The notes: a model not told the origin generated them from the sequence alone. A stretch of 64,000 nt of DNA from Diabrotica undecimpunctata (GCF_040954645.1 NC_092806.1:22035644-22099643); one strand, 5' to 3'; shown: positions 20,961 through 33,390, counted from the first letter of the stretch. Numbers and translations are program-made.

Positions 20961-22541
20961 CGATATTCACATTTTTATAGATGTGGTATTTTCTAACAGA
21001 AAGATCTTTACATTTACCCATCTAAAAAAATTTCAATCAGCCAAATACAAAACTTTCATTACTATAGAATAATATCAATACTCACAACTGCAAATTTTAC
21101 TAAAGTTTAACACTATTCATTAGTGATAAAAGTCGGGTTACTGCACACTTTAAGCCGGTTCTATTGCCATCTGTCAAGTTTTGACAATTCAATAAGAAAA
21201 TTTTAAACAATATTTCCTTTTTGATTTCTAAAAGTTATTAAAATGTTTCTTCTTAAATGCTTCTTCCCGTTTCCTTGGCATTATATTTGCTTTGAACAAT
21301 TTCAATAAGCTTAATTCCAAGCCTACCCTCTGTTATAAAATAAATATAGGTAATGTGTTTTATTCCTCTTCTCTATTTTGCTTCATACACGCTAGTTACT
21401 CATCGCCGCATAAAGAAAACCCTCACAATAATGTATGCTCTCACAAAAAGATTTATGTTGGCATAATGCACTCTCCGTTATTTTATTTCTGAACTAAAAT
21501 GACTTGGATTTGATCCAAAGTTAAAATCGGTGCCCGGCCAGATTGTAATTGGTATAATTCTTCACGACAGATCGAATTAACAGGACATTTTAGTTTACAG
21601 AGCTTTGATCTGGGAGACATAAATTATTTAGAAGTTTGTAAGGATATTTTCCAATTGCCCGTCCCGTTGATGGAATTGATTGATTGCTTTGGACCGAATT
21701 ATTTGTGTTCATGTGGTGAACTTCGTGATTTAGACAAATCGATACCGACAGCTTGTCAATGGAGTCATTAGTTTCATTATGTCACTAGACGAGACTTAAG
21801 TAAGTGTTTAACTCTGTAATTGAGGTTATATACAGGGGGACCTAAACAAAATTTTAAAATTTGTGCCCTAAAAACGTACCAGCAACCTATAAGCAGATTA
21901 ACCTGATATTTAAAATATAAAAGAAAGTCATTATCGAAATTAATCATTATGTTACCTCTCTTAGGTGCATAGTAAAGATTTATTATGCCGTAAGGTTTTG
22001 TATACACCATTTTCTTGTAATACGACTTACTACAGAAAATCAATTTATGTGTTACATACAGATTTGGAATCGTTTTGGGAAAATGTTTATCAGTTTCTAT
22101 CCATATTATTCACTTACACAGACAATTTTCGTTTTACCGTTTATTTTCTATTGCTCTTAAAAATATAACACTCTCTCATTCATTACATTGGTTGGTTCTG
22201 ATTTCGGCGTTGAACACACATTAACCATCTTGCCTGCACTCCTCACATTCAAAGTTCAGTCGCAGCATCGGACGCTAGCACACCATCTCTTCCAACTGCT
22301 CCTAACTCTCTTTCAGGCGTAAAAGCAGCTATTAGGCAAGTAGGCGTGGCACACAAAATAGCTCTCAGCCTAACGAAGAGATACACACTGCACTTTAACG
22401 TAGACACCAACTCGCGTAATTCTCAGTCCAGTTACGGACTGAGAACAAAGCTATATTGTAAGAATACCTAACCTACCAGCTCCAGTCGGGAGGTAACGCT
22501 GAGAATTGAAAAGCGCTGGATACCACAAAAGAAAACAACCA
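20961..22541. other. No recognised gene
   Basis: The first 300 bp may be 5' sequence of the Penelope-like element. The stretch at about 21530-21780 has more balanced base composition and looks unique; the rest is AT-rich. Degenerate similarity to the tandem repeat at 22542-22990 may begin near 22430. No protein frame was recognised. Confidence 0.35.
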
Positions 22542-22990
22542 CGCGTAGGGCACCCCGTCCGGTTGGTAGTAATTTCGGGACAAAGTGTATTGCAACAGCA
22601 CTGAAAGTGTAGAAAGTCTGTCAATGATTGGTGCTGAACAAGGCTTTCAGTTAAACTAGCAACCTTACGTCAAAAGTAGTTAAAATAAGTCACCGGAACC
22701 CGCGTATGGCACACAGTTCATTTGGCAGTATTTTTGAGAACAAAAATGTATTGTAAGAGCACTGTATTGTATGTATTGTATTGCAAGTCTGTCACCACTT
22801 GGTGCTAAACAAGGTTTCCCCTTTGCTCTGGAACTTTACGTCAAAAGTAGTGAAAATAAGTCACCGATCCCGCGTATCGCACTCAGTTTGGTTGGCAGTA
22901 TTTTTGAGGCCTAAAGTGTACTGAAAGAGCACTGAAAGCACTTTTGTCAATTTTTGGTGCTGAACAGAGCTTTTGCTTAGTGAAGGATAA
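22542..22990. repeat. Tandem repeat, about 160-170-bp unit, nearly three copies
   Basis: Units begin with CGCGTA at 22542, 22701 and 22871, spacing 159 and 170 bp; the third is incomplete. Shared blocks include TTGGCAGTATTTTTGAG, a GAGCACTG-like box, TTTGGTGCTGAACA and ACGTCAAAAGTAGT. The units have diverged clearly, so the array is not very recent. It could be a satellite fragment or the internal repeat of a DNA transposon. Confidence 0.75.
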
Positions 22991-23081
22991 CTACCAACAA
23001 CCGCGAAAACGGATTTGATTGGGAAGAACTACCAGAAAACTACTTCGAGTTCTGCAACTTTTTCTTCTAGCTCATTGTTAA

Positions 23082-25076
23082 CACATTCCTTTTATTGCCA
23101 ACTTGAACGGGAGAGTTATACCCGTGAGCCAGTTTATTTGTTATTGCAGCTGTCAGTTTTAATATGGTATACTTTAAATCTTGGGATGGGTTCTGCAAGT
23201 GGTGGCCCAAGTAATTTTTCAATGACCGTAAGCCGAAAATCGTAGTAATTTAATTTGTTTGATTTGTTTGAACTTTTGCCATTATATAGAAACTATGAAT
23301 TTAAGAGCATGATTTGACACATATAGATAGCAACTTTCTGATACCAAATATGAGTTTTATGCTCGCAACTGGAGTAAGATAATATTTGATCAGTGTGGTC
23401 TACCGCCGACATAAAATCGTTATATTTATTTATTAGTTGTGGTTTCTGCTTCACCTGACCTCGTTTATTTGTAGTTTCTTGCAATTCTCCATTTAATCCC
23501 CTAGATATGGCTAACACCTCCCTTCGGTCCTTCCACTTTGTGACACATATGCCACGAGCATTATACTGGTTGACCACTTCACATTTTTTCAATTTTTTTT
23601 GCTAAAACTTCAGGCGGATTAACCCTTAGCGTATCCGTAGCATATCTGGTTTGGTTATTCAATAAAGCCTTAGTGATACTGACACTATTATAGAAGTTGT
23701 CCATGTAGACCGCATGACCAGCACCAAGTTTTTCTTCTAATAAACATAGAACCACCTTTTCAGTATGTTATGAACCTCCTAACGGTACATCAGCTGAACC
23801 TAAGTAGACTACAAGTTTTAATACCAGCCCGTTCGAATTACATAGTGAGTATAGCTTTACACCAAACTTGTGTCGTTTCCCCGTAATGTATGGCCGAAAT
23901 TTTAGGCGGCCTCTCCACAGGATCATGGTTATAATGAAAATTCTTTATTGGAGTAATAAATTGCATTCATTCTATCATTGACAAAATCAATCGATGGCTT
24001 GATTTTTCTGATTTGTGTTCGAGTGACTTGATTTTGGCGATTTTCGAATTGCATAGCTGTTAAAATGAGAAGAAATATGTTTCGGCTCATAAAACCTGAA
24101 AATGCAGTCAAATTAAAGAGATAGTGCTTCTTCCAATAATTGATAAGTCAATTTATCGAATTTTTTTCATATGAAACAGTAAACTAAAAATCATTTTTAA
24201 TTTGTCAAAAGTTATATCTTTCCAAGATATAATTCTTGATTTAACTCCGGAACTGTGACAATAATTCGACAGCGTGTGGATTTGCTTTGGAACAAAGATC
24301 ATTGTAAAAATCATCAGTTGTTAACAAGTGAAAATAATCGATTGGTTCTGTTCCATTTACGTTATCAAGTAAACCAGGAATTTTATTGAAATTAAAACTA
24401 ATCTTTTGGAGCTCAGTGAATGACCACTGGGTCGAATTTTGGATCTTTAAGACTGGTGGTGTCGGCAGATATGGAGAAGGGTTCACACGATGAGGCGCTG
24501 AATTCTGACAGTGTCAGCATCAGACTCTTCTAAAAGTTGCAGAAGTTCTTGATCAGACAATGGCTTTCTGTTCCAAACCTGATCAAGCTTTGCAATTTTT
24601 TTTGTGGTTCTCCATCATTGGTAATTGATCCATGAGAACTGCAAATAAATTACTATGTACTAAAACAAATCCTCGCCAGGAGCCAACGAACGCACATGGC
24701 GCGTTTACATTACATGCAGGGTACTACTTTATGTGATTTTAGCTCAAAATACTGTTCAAAATTGCTCCTATTTAAGGAAATAATGAAACAAGACCATAAT
24801 AGTTACATTTTTTAAAGTCCAAATAGATGTTGCAACATCCTTCCTTCAAACAAGTCACCTGAATTACTTAAGCAGACACACACTAGGAACCAACCTTCTC
24901 TCGTCAACACACTAACATATCCTAAACATCCGACACAATAAAATTCATTGCAGCCGTTAAGCCGGCTAATATTATGACCAACAAACATAAGACTCTTGAA
25001 AACGCGCCAGGCGCGTTGGTGGCACATGGCGGAAATTCCTGATAACGCGCGAGGTGCGTTGACGGCAACGAATGTG
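23082..25076 (-). mobile_element. piggyBac-family transposon flanked by TTAA
   Basis: A minus-strand piggyBac transposase remnant lies between two TTAA tetranucleotides (23078-23081 and 25077-25080). Inside them both ends start with CACATTC (left CACATTCCTT; right, reverse-complemented, CACATTCGTT). GC-rich subterminal blocks containing GGCGCGTT and GGCACATGGCG occur at about 24670-24705 and 25000-25065, as is usual at the ends of this family. The short terminal match makes the exact boundaries moderately certain. Confidence 0.65.
23293..24640 (-). pseudogene. piggyBac transposase, decayed
   Basis: Acidic N-terminal peptide (LLQLLEESDADT, near 24520), then EPIDYFHLLTTDDFYNDL (24300-24360), SGFMSRNIFLLILTAMQF (24045-24110), FRPYITGKRHKFGVKLYSL near 23860-23910, GAGHAVYMDNFYNSVSI near 23690-23735 and finally SAVDHTDQILSYSS (23370-23415). 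These are the successive DDE_Tnp_1_7 blocks in proper order. At least four frame breaks separate them; the Cys-rich C-terminal domain was not found. Function in life would be cut-and-paste transposition into TTAA. Confidence 0.85.
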
Positions 25077-25080
25077 TTAA

Positions 25081-26290
25081 TGGTTGGAATTATTTTTGCT
25101 TACTATTCTTCTAAAAATTGCCGATTCCATTTCCCATTTTCCTATGTTTAATAATATTGGATTATTTTAATGAGACTCTAAAGATATGAACGAAGTATGT
25201 ACTTTAGAATTTTGTACGTTGTTGTTTATACATATGTTAAATATTTGGCTTGAGTACGAGTATGAAATATGTACCTTATTTACTTTTGAACAAACCAATA
25301 TTATTTTTTCAAAATACCCTTATTATGTTTGTAAGGCCATACAGCTTTTGCTATTTCCTGGAATAATCGTGATAAATACCAGTAACTGATATTTATCAAT
25401 ATTATTCTTTTGTAGTACCTACCTGCTTATTAATACGATATTTTTATAAAATTGTCACCCTTTGTCATTATAATTTTCTAAAAGTGATGCATTGTATTTT
25501 TGTCAACTAATCCCCATTTTTATCTTCTGACCGACGTCTTAAACTTACAAAAACCAAAAATATTTATGGCTTCCTTTGTGTCTGTTAGAACAATATCTGG
25601 CAGCTACTTTATTGAAAAAATATTAGGAAATCCATGTTATTTGCCAAGGTATCATATAAAACCGAATATTACTTGTAAATCGTAAAATTTGTTGAATGGT
25701 AGAGCTCTTCTATAGCCAAAGTTTGTTTATCTTTCGGATTACATAGAAACTCTCGTTTTCCTCTTTGCATAATAATGAGGTTTAAATGAAATACAGACGT
25801 CGACTGGTTAGTGTAGATACCTGACTACTGTTATCGGAATAATGACAAAGAAGCGGTGTTTTGAAATATTCAAATCCTTTGAAACTGATAGCCCATACCA
25901 ATAATCATAAATACAGGCAAAAATTTGTCAGTGGGTAGACAGGTAATAAATTGTACTTCATTTATTTTGTGATTATGACTCGTAGCTCCAGTGAATGTTA
26001 ACTGAAAGTCAATTAAGTGAGCGAATCTACAGACAGTTTTCTAAGTGAATCAACAAATATTTTTGGTTTTGTCCTATCGAAGATAGATTCCTTTTTTTGT
26101 TTTCAGCGATCTTAATGTTGATAAAATATAGAGTTGTGTAACAAAAATGGAGATTTGATGAACAAATAAAACAATTGTTAACTCTATGGCTCTATGGCTA
26201 TATTTTTGCTACTACCTTGAAACAAAAACTAGATGGCACTAGATAAACAAATTAAAAAAATAACATTTAATAAATGTTTCTACACAATTT
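25081..26290. other. No recognised gene; may include copia 3' non-coding region
   Basis: AT-rich sequence with two short frames (25186-25389, 25500-25685) that show no known domain. Because a minus-strand copia gene ends at about 26292, the 25.7-26.29 kb part may contain its 3' untranslated region or LTR. No matching second LTR lies in the window to confirm this. Confidence 0.35.
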
Positions 26291-26509
26291 TAACTAAAAC
26301 AATCTCTTTAAAAACTTATTATGTTTTACAAGACTCAAGTTTTTTGACAAGTGATCAACTGGCATGTTAGCTGTGTCTAAATATTCCAGCTTTATCAAAC
26401 CTTTGTTTACAGGTTCTTTGACAAAATTATATCGGATATAAATGTGTTTCGTTCTTCTATTCAATACAGGATTTATTGCTAATTTCTGAGCTCCCCTTTT
26501 ATCATTATA

Positions 26510-29170
26510 CAGGGTGTTTCAAAAAGGTATGTCATAAATTAATTCATGCATTCCGGGAACAAAAATAAATTGATTGAATCCAACTTACCATTGTACAGAA
26601 GTGTACACAAAAAAAGTTACAGCCCTTTAAAGTTACAAAATAAAAATTGTTTTTTTTTGCATTATCTCCTAAACTACTTGACATTTTGTAATAAAAATGG
26701 ACACGTTACTTTCTTGTTCTGAAAGCATTTTTCATAAAAAAGAAACAACAAAATCTAAGCGAACAGAAAAATTTTAAGGGGGGTGTGCAGCCCTAAATCC
26801 CCCCAAACTTTTGAGTACCTTCAAATCAACTGAATTTTGTGGCATCATTTGTTTAACACATTATTTTAACCTTTAAAAAATTACGTGCAACTAAATAAAT
26901 GGCTTAAATGAGTTAACAAATACAAAAAATGTCTATAACGTCTTTAAATATGATATTACAATAAATGTTCACAATGACCCCCATTTTCTTCAATACACAT
27001 TCGGTATCGTTTTAATAAGGAAAACCGAATGCGCTGAAAAATCATATTTTTCTGACGAAATTGACTTGCAGCTTCAATTATTCTAACCCTCAATTGTTGT
27101 TCGTCCTCTATTGTTACAGAATACACTTCCTCTTTCATAAACCCCCAAAAGCAAAAGTCCAAGGGGTTAAGACCTGGACTTCTGGGTGGCCAAGAAATAG
27201 GTGCGTCACGACCCCTTCCAATCCACCGACCAGGATACTGCCTGCAAAGGTATTACCGGACTTCATTACTGTAATGCTGTGGAGCGCCATCTTGTAGAAA
27301 CCACATATTTTGCCTTATTGCAATATTCACTTCTTCCAAATACTCTTGTAAATTGTTTGTCAAGAACTGCAACTAATTATCTCCATTTAAACTGTTGGGA
27401 AGAAATACTGGGCCTCTTAGATTGTTATCCACAATTCCTGCCCAAGCATTAACTTTGAAAGTCCTTTGGTGATGAGTCGTTTTTTTGACGTGAGGATTTT
27501 CGTCGGAGCAAATGTGCTCGTTATTATGGTTTGTTATTCTATTTCTACTGAGTTAGCCTGGTCGGTAAACAAAATATTTCTAATAAAATTAACATTTCAA
27601 GTGTTTTCCACTAACAATCAATCGCAAAATTCAATCCTTTTAGGATGATCTTCAACCAATAACTCTTGAACCGTTCTTAAGTGATAGGGTTTAAGCAGCT
27701 GATCCTTCAAACGCCTCCAAACTCTTACGTGAGGAACATTTAGTTGAGCAGCTATTACCCGTATACTTGTTCCAGGGACTTCTTCAATGATTTCTAAAAT
27801 GTCTTCATCAGTTGCATCCATTATTGCACGACCACTATTGCCAGCAACTTGCGGTTGGAATGTACCCGTTTCCCGTAAACGGCGATCAATGGTCAGAAAT
27901 AATCGTTTATCGGGTGTATTTCGATTGGAGTATTTTACTGCATAACGCCTTGCGGCTGCTGCACTATTTCACCTACGATATTCCTGTGGGGGCCTTGTAA
28001 CTGGATCCCTACATTCGAGGGTTGGAAATCTTTTGATTCCAAGCCTTACTTCAAAGGACTTGTGAGTGGATGTATCTCCATAGGTTTGGTTCTTCAGTGA
28101 CCGTTGAAGGATAAGGATTGTTAATGTGAGCAAATATAACTCCAGAGAAATAAAATCACCTTTAGTTTATCGACTTATAATTAACTTATTTTTAGAGTAG
28201 AGAAGCCTCAACACGGCTCTAGCTGACTATACAGTATCAAATAATTCTTTCTTTATCACACGTAAAAGAGAAAACCGTATTTATGAGAAAAATGCCCGCG
28301 TTTCGGCGTAGAGAAATATTTATATATGAATTGAGAGTGTTTTAAAATGCACATGCCTCAAGGGCGTGTGAGAATGAACTAATAAAATAATACTGGGTGC
28401 GTAAAAGTGTAGATTATCCCTCTTGTATTTAGGTGTGAAAACTATTTAAGAGGCTGTGGTACCAATCAGTCGGGTATCCCGAGCAACTTGATATTAGTGA
28501 ATATTTTACTTATTCTACACTAAGAAAAGTGTAAAGAACTATATTTTTATTTTATATTTTAAAATGACATGTTCATTTCTGGAACAATTCCCGATAGTTT
28601 ATTGAAATCATAATTTAATCTGATCCAACTTACCCAAAGTTAAATGCATATCTGCCATATCCTGACATGTGTAGGCCATTGTAACATCAAAAATATTAAT
28701 CTTATTCACACAATAAAGGATAGCTTCAAATTATTGACTATTATTGACGGAACTGTTTGTAATTATTGTATCCGGAGAAACTAATTGTAATTTTATGGCC
28801 AACTAGAAAAAAACTAGTTTTTCGAAAAAGTGATGAGAGAAAAAAGTTTTACAAATAATGTGTTAAACTAATGATGCCACAAAATTTAGGGCTGCACACC
28901 CCCCCTAAAAATTTTTCTGTTCGCTTAGATTTTGTTGTTTCTTTTTTATGACAAATGCTTTCAGAACAAGAAAGTAACGTGTCCATTTTTATTACAAAAT
29001 GTCAAGTAGCTTAGGAGATAATGCAAAAATACAATTTTTATTTTGTAACTTCAAAGAGCTGTAACTTTTTCGTGTACACTTTTGTACTAAGGTAAGTTGG
29101 ATTCAATTAATTTATTTTTGTCCCCGGAATGCGTGATTTAATTTATGACATACCTTTTTGAAACACCCTG
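26510..29170 (-). mobile_element. Tc1/mariner-superfamily transposon (DUF4817 type) with long inverted repeats
   Basis: The outer ends are CAGGGTGTTTCAAAAAGGTA and its complement, flanked by TA on both sides (26508-26509, 29171-29172), the TA duplication of the IS630/Tc1/mariner superfamily. The inverted repeats extend inward about 360 bp on the left and 320 bp on the right; the left one carries an extra segment of about 40 bp near 26800. The decayed transposase lies between them on the minus strand. Insertion is inside a copia RNase H gene, so it is younger than that copy. Confidence 0.88.
26956..28070 (-). pseudogene. DUF4817-type transposase, decayed
   Basis: The N-terminal helix-turn-helix region carries AAAARRYAVKYSNRNTP and RLRETGTFQPQVAGNSGR (27850-27960). 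A clean frame follows with MDATDEDILEIIEEVPGTSI and QLNVPHVRVWRRLKDQLLKP (27821-27680). The DDE part shows FKVNAWAGIVDNNLRGPVFL (27400-27460), WFLQDGAPQHYSNEV (27250-27310) and WPPRSPGLNPLDFCFWGFMK (27130-27190). The third acidic position reads LNPLDF. Frame changes near 27620 and 27200 disrupt it. Confidence 0.85.
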
Positions 29171-29661
29171 TATAGTATAACGATTTCATCAGTATATATA
29201 TTCCGCTTCTGTGCTTGACAGAGAAATACCAGACAGTAAGTCCACCGGAAAACTGAAAATAGAAACGAGTATAGGATTTTCTTTCATGAGAATTACTCCC
29301 CCAACTCGCATCTAAATAGCCGTTTAAATAATTATCATTTTTTGAAAAACTTAAACCATATTTTTTTCTAGCCTGTAAGATCCGTTTTAGATGCTTCCAT
29401 CGAGTTTCTGAATGATAATTATTAAAATAACAGATAAACTTATAAAATATGAAATGTCGAGACTGGTCAAAATTGACAGATACATAATACCACCTATTAA
29501 ATTCTGATAAGGCACTTGAGGAGATAAATTTAAACTAATCTCCATTGGGGAAGCAACTTCTTTCGAATCCATATTGAACCTTTTTAACAACTATTCAATA
29601 TAGGATTTTTGATCTAGAGTTATAACACCATTCTCTTTATTACGAGTTACTCTCACACCTA

Positions 29662-30775
29662 AACAATTCTTCTTCTTCTTTAAGTGCCGTCTCCCGATCG
29701 GAGGTTGGATATCATCATCACTATCTTTACTATATGTACTGCTGCTCTGAAGAGTTCTATAGAACTGCATTTAAACCAGTCCCTTAAATTTTTCAACCAT
29801 GACCCTCTCCTTCTTCCTATACTCCTTCCTCCTCTTATCTTTCCCTGTATTATCAGCCTTAGCAGTTAATATCGCTGTCCCCTTATTACGTGTCCCAGAT
29901 ATTGTAACTTTCCTATTTTTATTGTGTTTATTATTTCGCATTCTTTGCCCGTTTCTCGCAATACTTCCGTGTTAGTTTTCTTCTGTCTCCATGCTATTCT
30001 AAGCATCCTCCTGTAACACCACATTTCAAAGGACTGTAACTTATTTATGTGTTCTTGCTTTAATGTCCAGCTTTCAAGTCCATATTGCAGTTTGCAGTAT
30101 CGAAAACACGTAGCATCTCAGTGCTCTTACTCTCAGTTCTAATCTAAGGTCTTTGTTGCAGATAATTGTTTTCATTTTTATTAATGCATTTCTTGCTATT
30201 TCTATGCTGGCTCTTATTTCGGTTGTTTGATCATTATTGTCTGAAATCCAGGTTCCTAGGTATTTGTATTTATTAACCCTTTCTAGCGGTACATTTCCCA
30301 ATATATGTTTGTTGGTATATTTATTTTCTTTGTTATTATCAGGTATTTGGTCTTTTTATATTCATTTTTAGTTTATATTTTTCACAGAAACTGTTTGTTG
30401 TTGTTGTTAATAGATCTTCCGTTAAATATTATTCCTTCACTTTGAGATAGTAATGCTTCTTCAAAAATGCCTTCACTATATACATTAAATAGTAATGGGG
30501 ACATAATACTCGTAGTTGTGCTCTTTGATACCAGTAGAGGTTTGTTATTATTCGTAAGTCCCTATGGTCTATGTTTTTTGTCTTTAGAATTTGGACTAAT
30601 TTTTCATGTCTCACGAATATTAAAAGCGGAACAGATCACGATGTTGAAGGCATAGCTTCCACTATTGTAGGCACTGTCCGGAACAGTTTGGTAGGTCCAA
30701 GGGATTATATCGCTTTAATCTCTTCGCTCGTTGGTTGTGGAGAAGATTGTATTCCAGGGTGTTAGGATGCAGACG
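29662..30775 (-). pseudogene. LINE fragment (RT plus C-terminal region), deleted
   Basis: Minus-strand order: a degenerate SEEIKAI segment near 30740, KLVQILKTKNIDHRDLRIIT and NLYWYQRAQLRV (30500-30600), then a deletion removing the palm. The frame at 30301-30074 has KYKYLGTWISDNND, and C-terminal boxes follow (FEMWCYRRMLRIAW, KLQYLGHVIRGQRY, SIGRRRV) down to 29700. The 3' end at 29665 is an AAGAAGAAGAATTG tail that abuts the copia remnant, so the LINE inserted into, or recombined with, that copia copy. Confidence 0.85.
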
Positions 30776-31029
30776 CAACCTGGTTTGATATTGTTCAGAA
30801 ATTCTTTTGCGCTCTTAAGAAATTGTTAGTACCTGCAGATCTCTATGTAAGGCGTCATTCTGAATATACCAAGGGGTATTAGCGATTGTTATTACAGTTT
30901 TAGATTGAAATCTTTGTATTTTCATAACATTGGATTTGCTTGCTGATCCCAGAGCTGCACGATTTAAAGATAGATGAGTAATATTATATTCAGATGAAGT
31001 AAATTCATAGCAAATGTACGCAATTATTA
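30776..31029. other. No recognised feature
   Basis: Short AT-rich spacer between the LINE and the left inverted repeat of the next transposon. Confidence 0.4.
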
Positions 31030-32523
31030 TAGTGTATTTTTATGTATGAGAGAGTAATAAAACAATAAATTATGTACGCAAATCCCTAAACTGTTGATAC
31101 GGGTGACTCAATGAAAAACAGATATTTGTCAACAAGTTTACAGAAGTATATAGGAAAACAATTTTAAATTGAGTATGACCACCAGGTATAAAGGTTGGAG
31201 CAGAATAGAATACAATAGTTGTGAGGATTACTAATCCCTAAATAAGGTTGCCAGTGTCGGATAAAGTTCTTGTCTCAGTTCGAGATGATAAGGATTACCC
31301 AGAAATGAGTCGAAGTACGTTATGGAAACTTTTAAAAGAAATAGGCTTCCGCTGGAAAAAGAATCCCAGAAAGTCTATTTTATTAGAAAGAAGCGATATT
31401 GTCATATGGAGAAGACATTTTCTAAGAACCATAAAGGAAATGAGAAACCAAAAAAGAAAAATATTTTATCTTTACTGGTTTAAACCCACCATCAGGAAAG
31501 GGACGCAGGCTGATAATAGTACACATTGGCAGTTCAGACGGTTTTGTTGAAGGTGGTTTATTAACTTTTGAATCAACTCGTACCGGTGACTACCATGAAG
31601 ACATGAACGCTGATGTCTTTCAAGAATGGTTCGAACAAATGATAGATCTTCTTCCTAAGAACTGTGTAATAGTAATGGATAATGCAAGTTATCACTCCAG
31701 ACTTATAGAAGGACTGCCCACAACCAAGTGGTTAAAAAAAGACTTGCAGAATTGGCTGAGTTCAAAAAATATTACGTACCATCCCGGATCTATAAGAAAG
31801 GAACTTTATTCGTTGTGTGCCCTTCATAAAGAAAAATTTAAAAAATACGAAATTGATGAAATTGCCAAAAATCGTGGAATGACAGTACTTAGATCCCCAC
31901 CATATCATTGTGAATTAAACCCGATTGAACTGGTATGGGCACAGATAAAGAGTGAAGTTTCAAGAAAAAATACCACTTTTAAAATTCATGATGTTAAACA
32001 GTTGTTTTTGGAGGCCGTAAATAATGTAAAACCTGAAAACTGGGAAAAGGCAGTAAATCACACTATTAAAGAAGAGGAAAAAATGTGGAAGCTGGACAAT
32101 ATTACTGATAAAATGATCGAGCCAGTTATTATAAATCTTGGTTCTGAAAGTTCATCTTCTGAATCTGATTTGGATTTGTAACAAGTATCTGTAAGTTTTA
32201 TATTAATATTTTTATTCATCTATTTAACATACCTTAGACGGTTTTAAAAACTCTTTTTCTCTTTTGTAATTTTTAAAAATTAAAAAAATTTTGAATTTTT
32301 TAAAACCCTTTTTAATGTAGGCCAGTCAGTTCTAATATAGTGTGTGATAAAAGAGGTCACTTTTGTTTACATACACATAACACTTTATAACACTGAAATA
32401 ATTCATTTATTTTTTACAATTATTCAAAGTAATTTTTCAATTAATCTTGAGCACGCCCATGGAGTGGTCGGAGCTACCAGTTAAAATTATGCTAATTACT
32501 CTCTCGTTCATAAAAATAAACTA
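31030..32523 (+). mobile_element. TA-flanked DNA transposon with 29-bp terminal inverted repeats
   Basis: The left end 31030-31058 and the reverse complement of 32495-32523 agree at 26 of 29 positions (consensus TAGTkTATTTTTATG, then GAGAGAGTAAT). TA lies just outside on both sides (31028-31029, 32524-32525). The transposase gene occupies the middle in the plus orientation. TA flanks and the protein motifs place it in the Tc1/mariner (IS630) superfamily in the broad sense. Confidence 0.8.
31248..32181 (+). pseudogene. DDE transposase with deletion of the first catalytic block
   Basis: The first frame (31248-31550) carries a helix-turn-helix segment with MSRSTLWKLLKEIGFRWKK and IVIWRRHFLRTIKEMRNQKR, reaching KIFYL, where DETW should follow. 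The next sequence instead encodes GLNPPSGKGRRLIIVHIGSS in another frame, so roughly 30 codons including the first catalytic Asp are missing. A clean 192-codon frame (31603-32181) then has VIVMDNASYHS (second Asp) and SPPYHCELNPIELVWAQIKS (Glu in NPIE). It ends in an acidic serine-rich tail. A related fragment lies at 46612-46975. Confidence 0.85.
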
Positions 32524-32525
32524 TA

Positions 32526-33390
32526 GTAGGGTACAGAAAGCAGTAGTGATAAAAAAGCTAAACTTATAATAGCTTTATTTACGATTATTTCTTAATTAAC
32601 CTAACTTAACCATAAAATCCGCAACTATACGGTAAAATCATATGGTTTTTATCTCAGTATTTCTTTATTTAATTAATCTAAACGCTAATGATGAAATTAA
32701 CAAACTTTATGAAAATATTGGTCACAGTAGTTGACAAGGAAACATCACATAATCTGCAAAAAACATATTGTTAAAAAATTACGGCTTTATATATAATAAA
32801 TTCATATTTAACAGCTTTATTTTGTAACATTATGTTAAATTTTACGATACCTGTATCCGTCCATAAACTAAGATCGGCTCTCTCAACGCTATTCCGTAAA
32901 TTAGGATGTCGCTCGTAAAATATCTAAATATCTTAAGTGGATTAAGCAAATGAGGCTCGGAATAAATACTCAACTAAAGTGACTACTAATCCGAGTATCA
33001 TAAAATAAATATTGTTGACCTTTATGTTTATACCATCCTACCTGTAGTGAGAACTCGATGGTCTATGGTAAGAATGCCGTTTAAGGTAACACATTTGACA
33101 AGAAGAGTTATTTATTAGCCGAGACTTTAGTCCTGGAAATAATGACAAAAAATGAGAAACATTGGCCACGTCGATGAAAAAACACTTCTTTGACATCTAG
33201 AAAATAATTCTAACTAATTTAGCTAATAATACTGCTTCGTCTTTTGATTTAAATTTGTCGTCTGTCATTCTCCTCCCAGAGATTATATTCTAAGCATTTT
33301 ACTTTTATATTTTGGTGTTAAAATCTGATGGAAAAAATTAAAAGTATTGCTAATAATTTGTCCAATACACCTCATATTTTCCAATCGACC
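32526..33390. other. No recognised gene
   Basis: AT-rich non-coding DNA. I see no transposon protein or repeat shared with the rest of the window here. Confidence 0.4.

Larger units (their letters stand above)
26292..29661 (-). pseudogene. Ty1/copia Pol remnant (RT end and RNase H), split by a nested transposon
   Basis: Right part (29661-29173, minus): NCLGVRVTRNKENGVITLDQ, LKRFNMDSKEVASPMEISL, YQNLIGGIMYLSILTSLDIS and then the RNase H start with NYLNGYLDASWGS. Left part (26507-26292, minus): YNDKRGAQKLAINPVLNRRT, KHIYIRYNFVKEPVNKG, DTANMPVDHLSKNL and a stop. The two parts rejoin at SLYY/NDKRGAQKL when the nested transposon 26510-29170 and one TA are removed. Several stops are present. Its 5' part is cut off at 29662 by a LINE. 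Confidence 0.85.

Noticed and set aside
25700..26290. Copia 3' LTR
   Set aside because: Position fits, but no second copy is available in the window and no clear TG...CA boundaries could be fixed.
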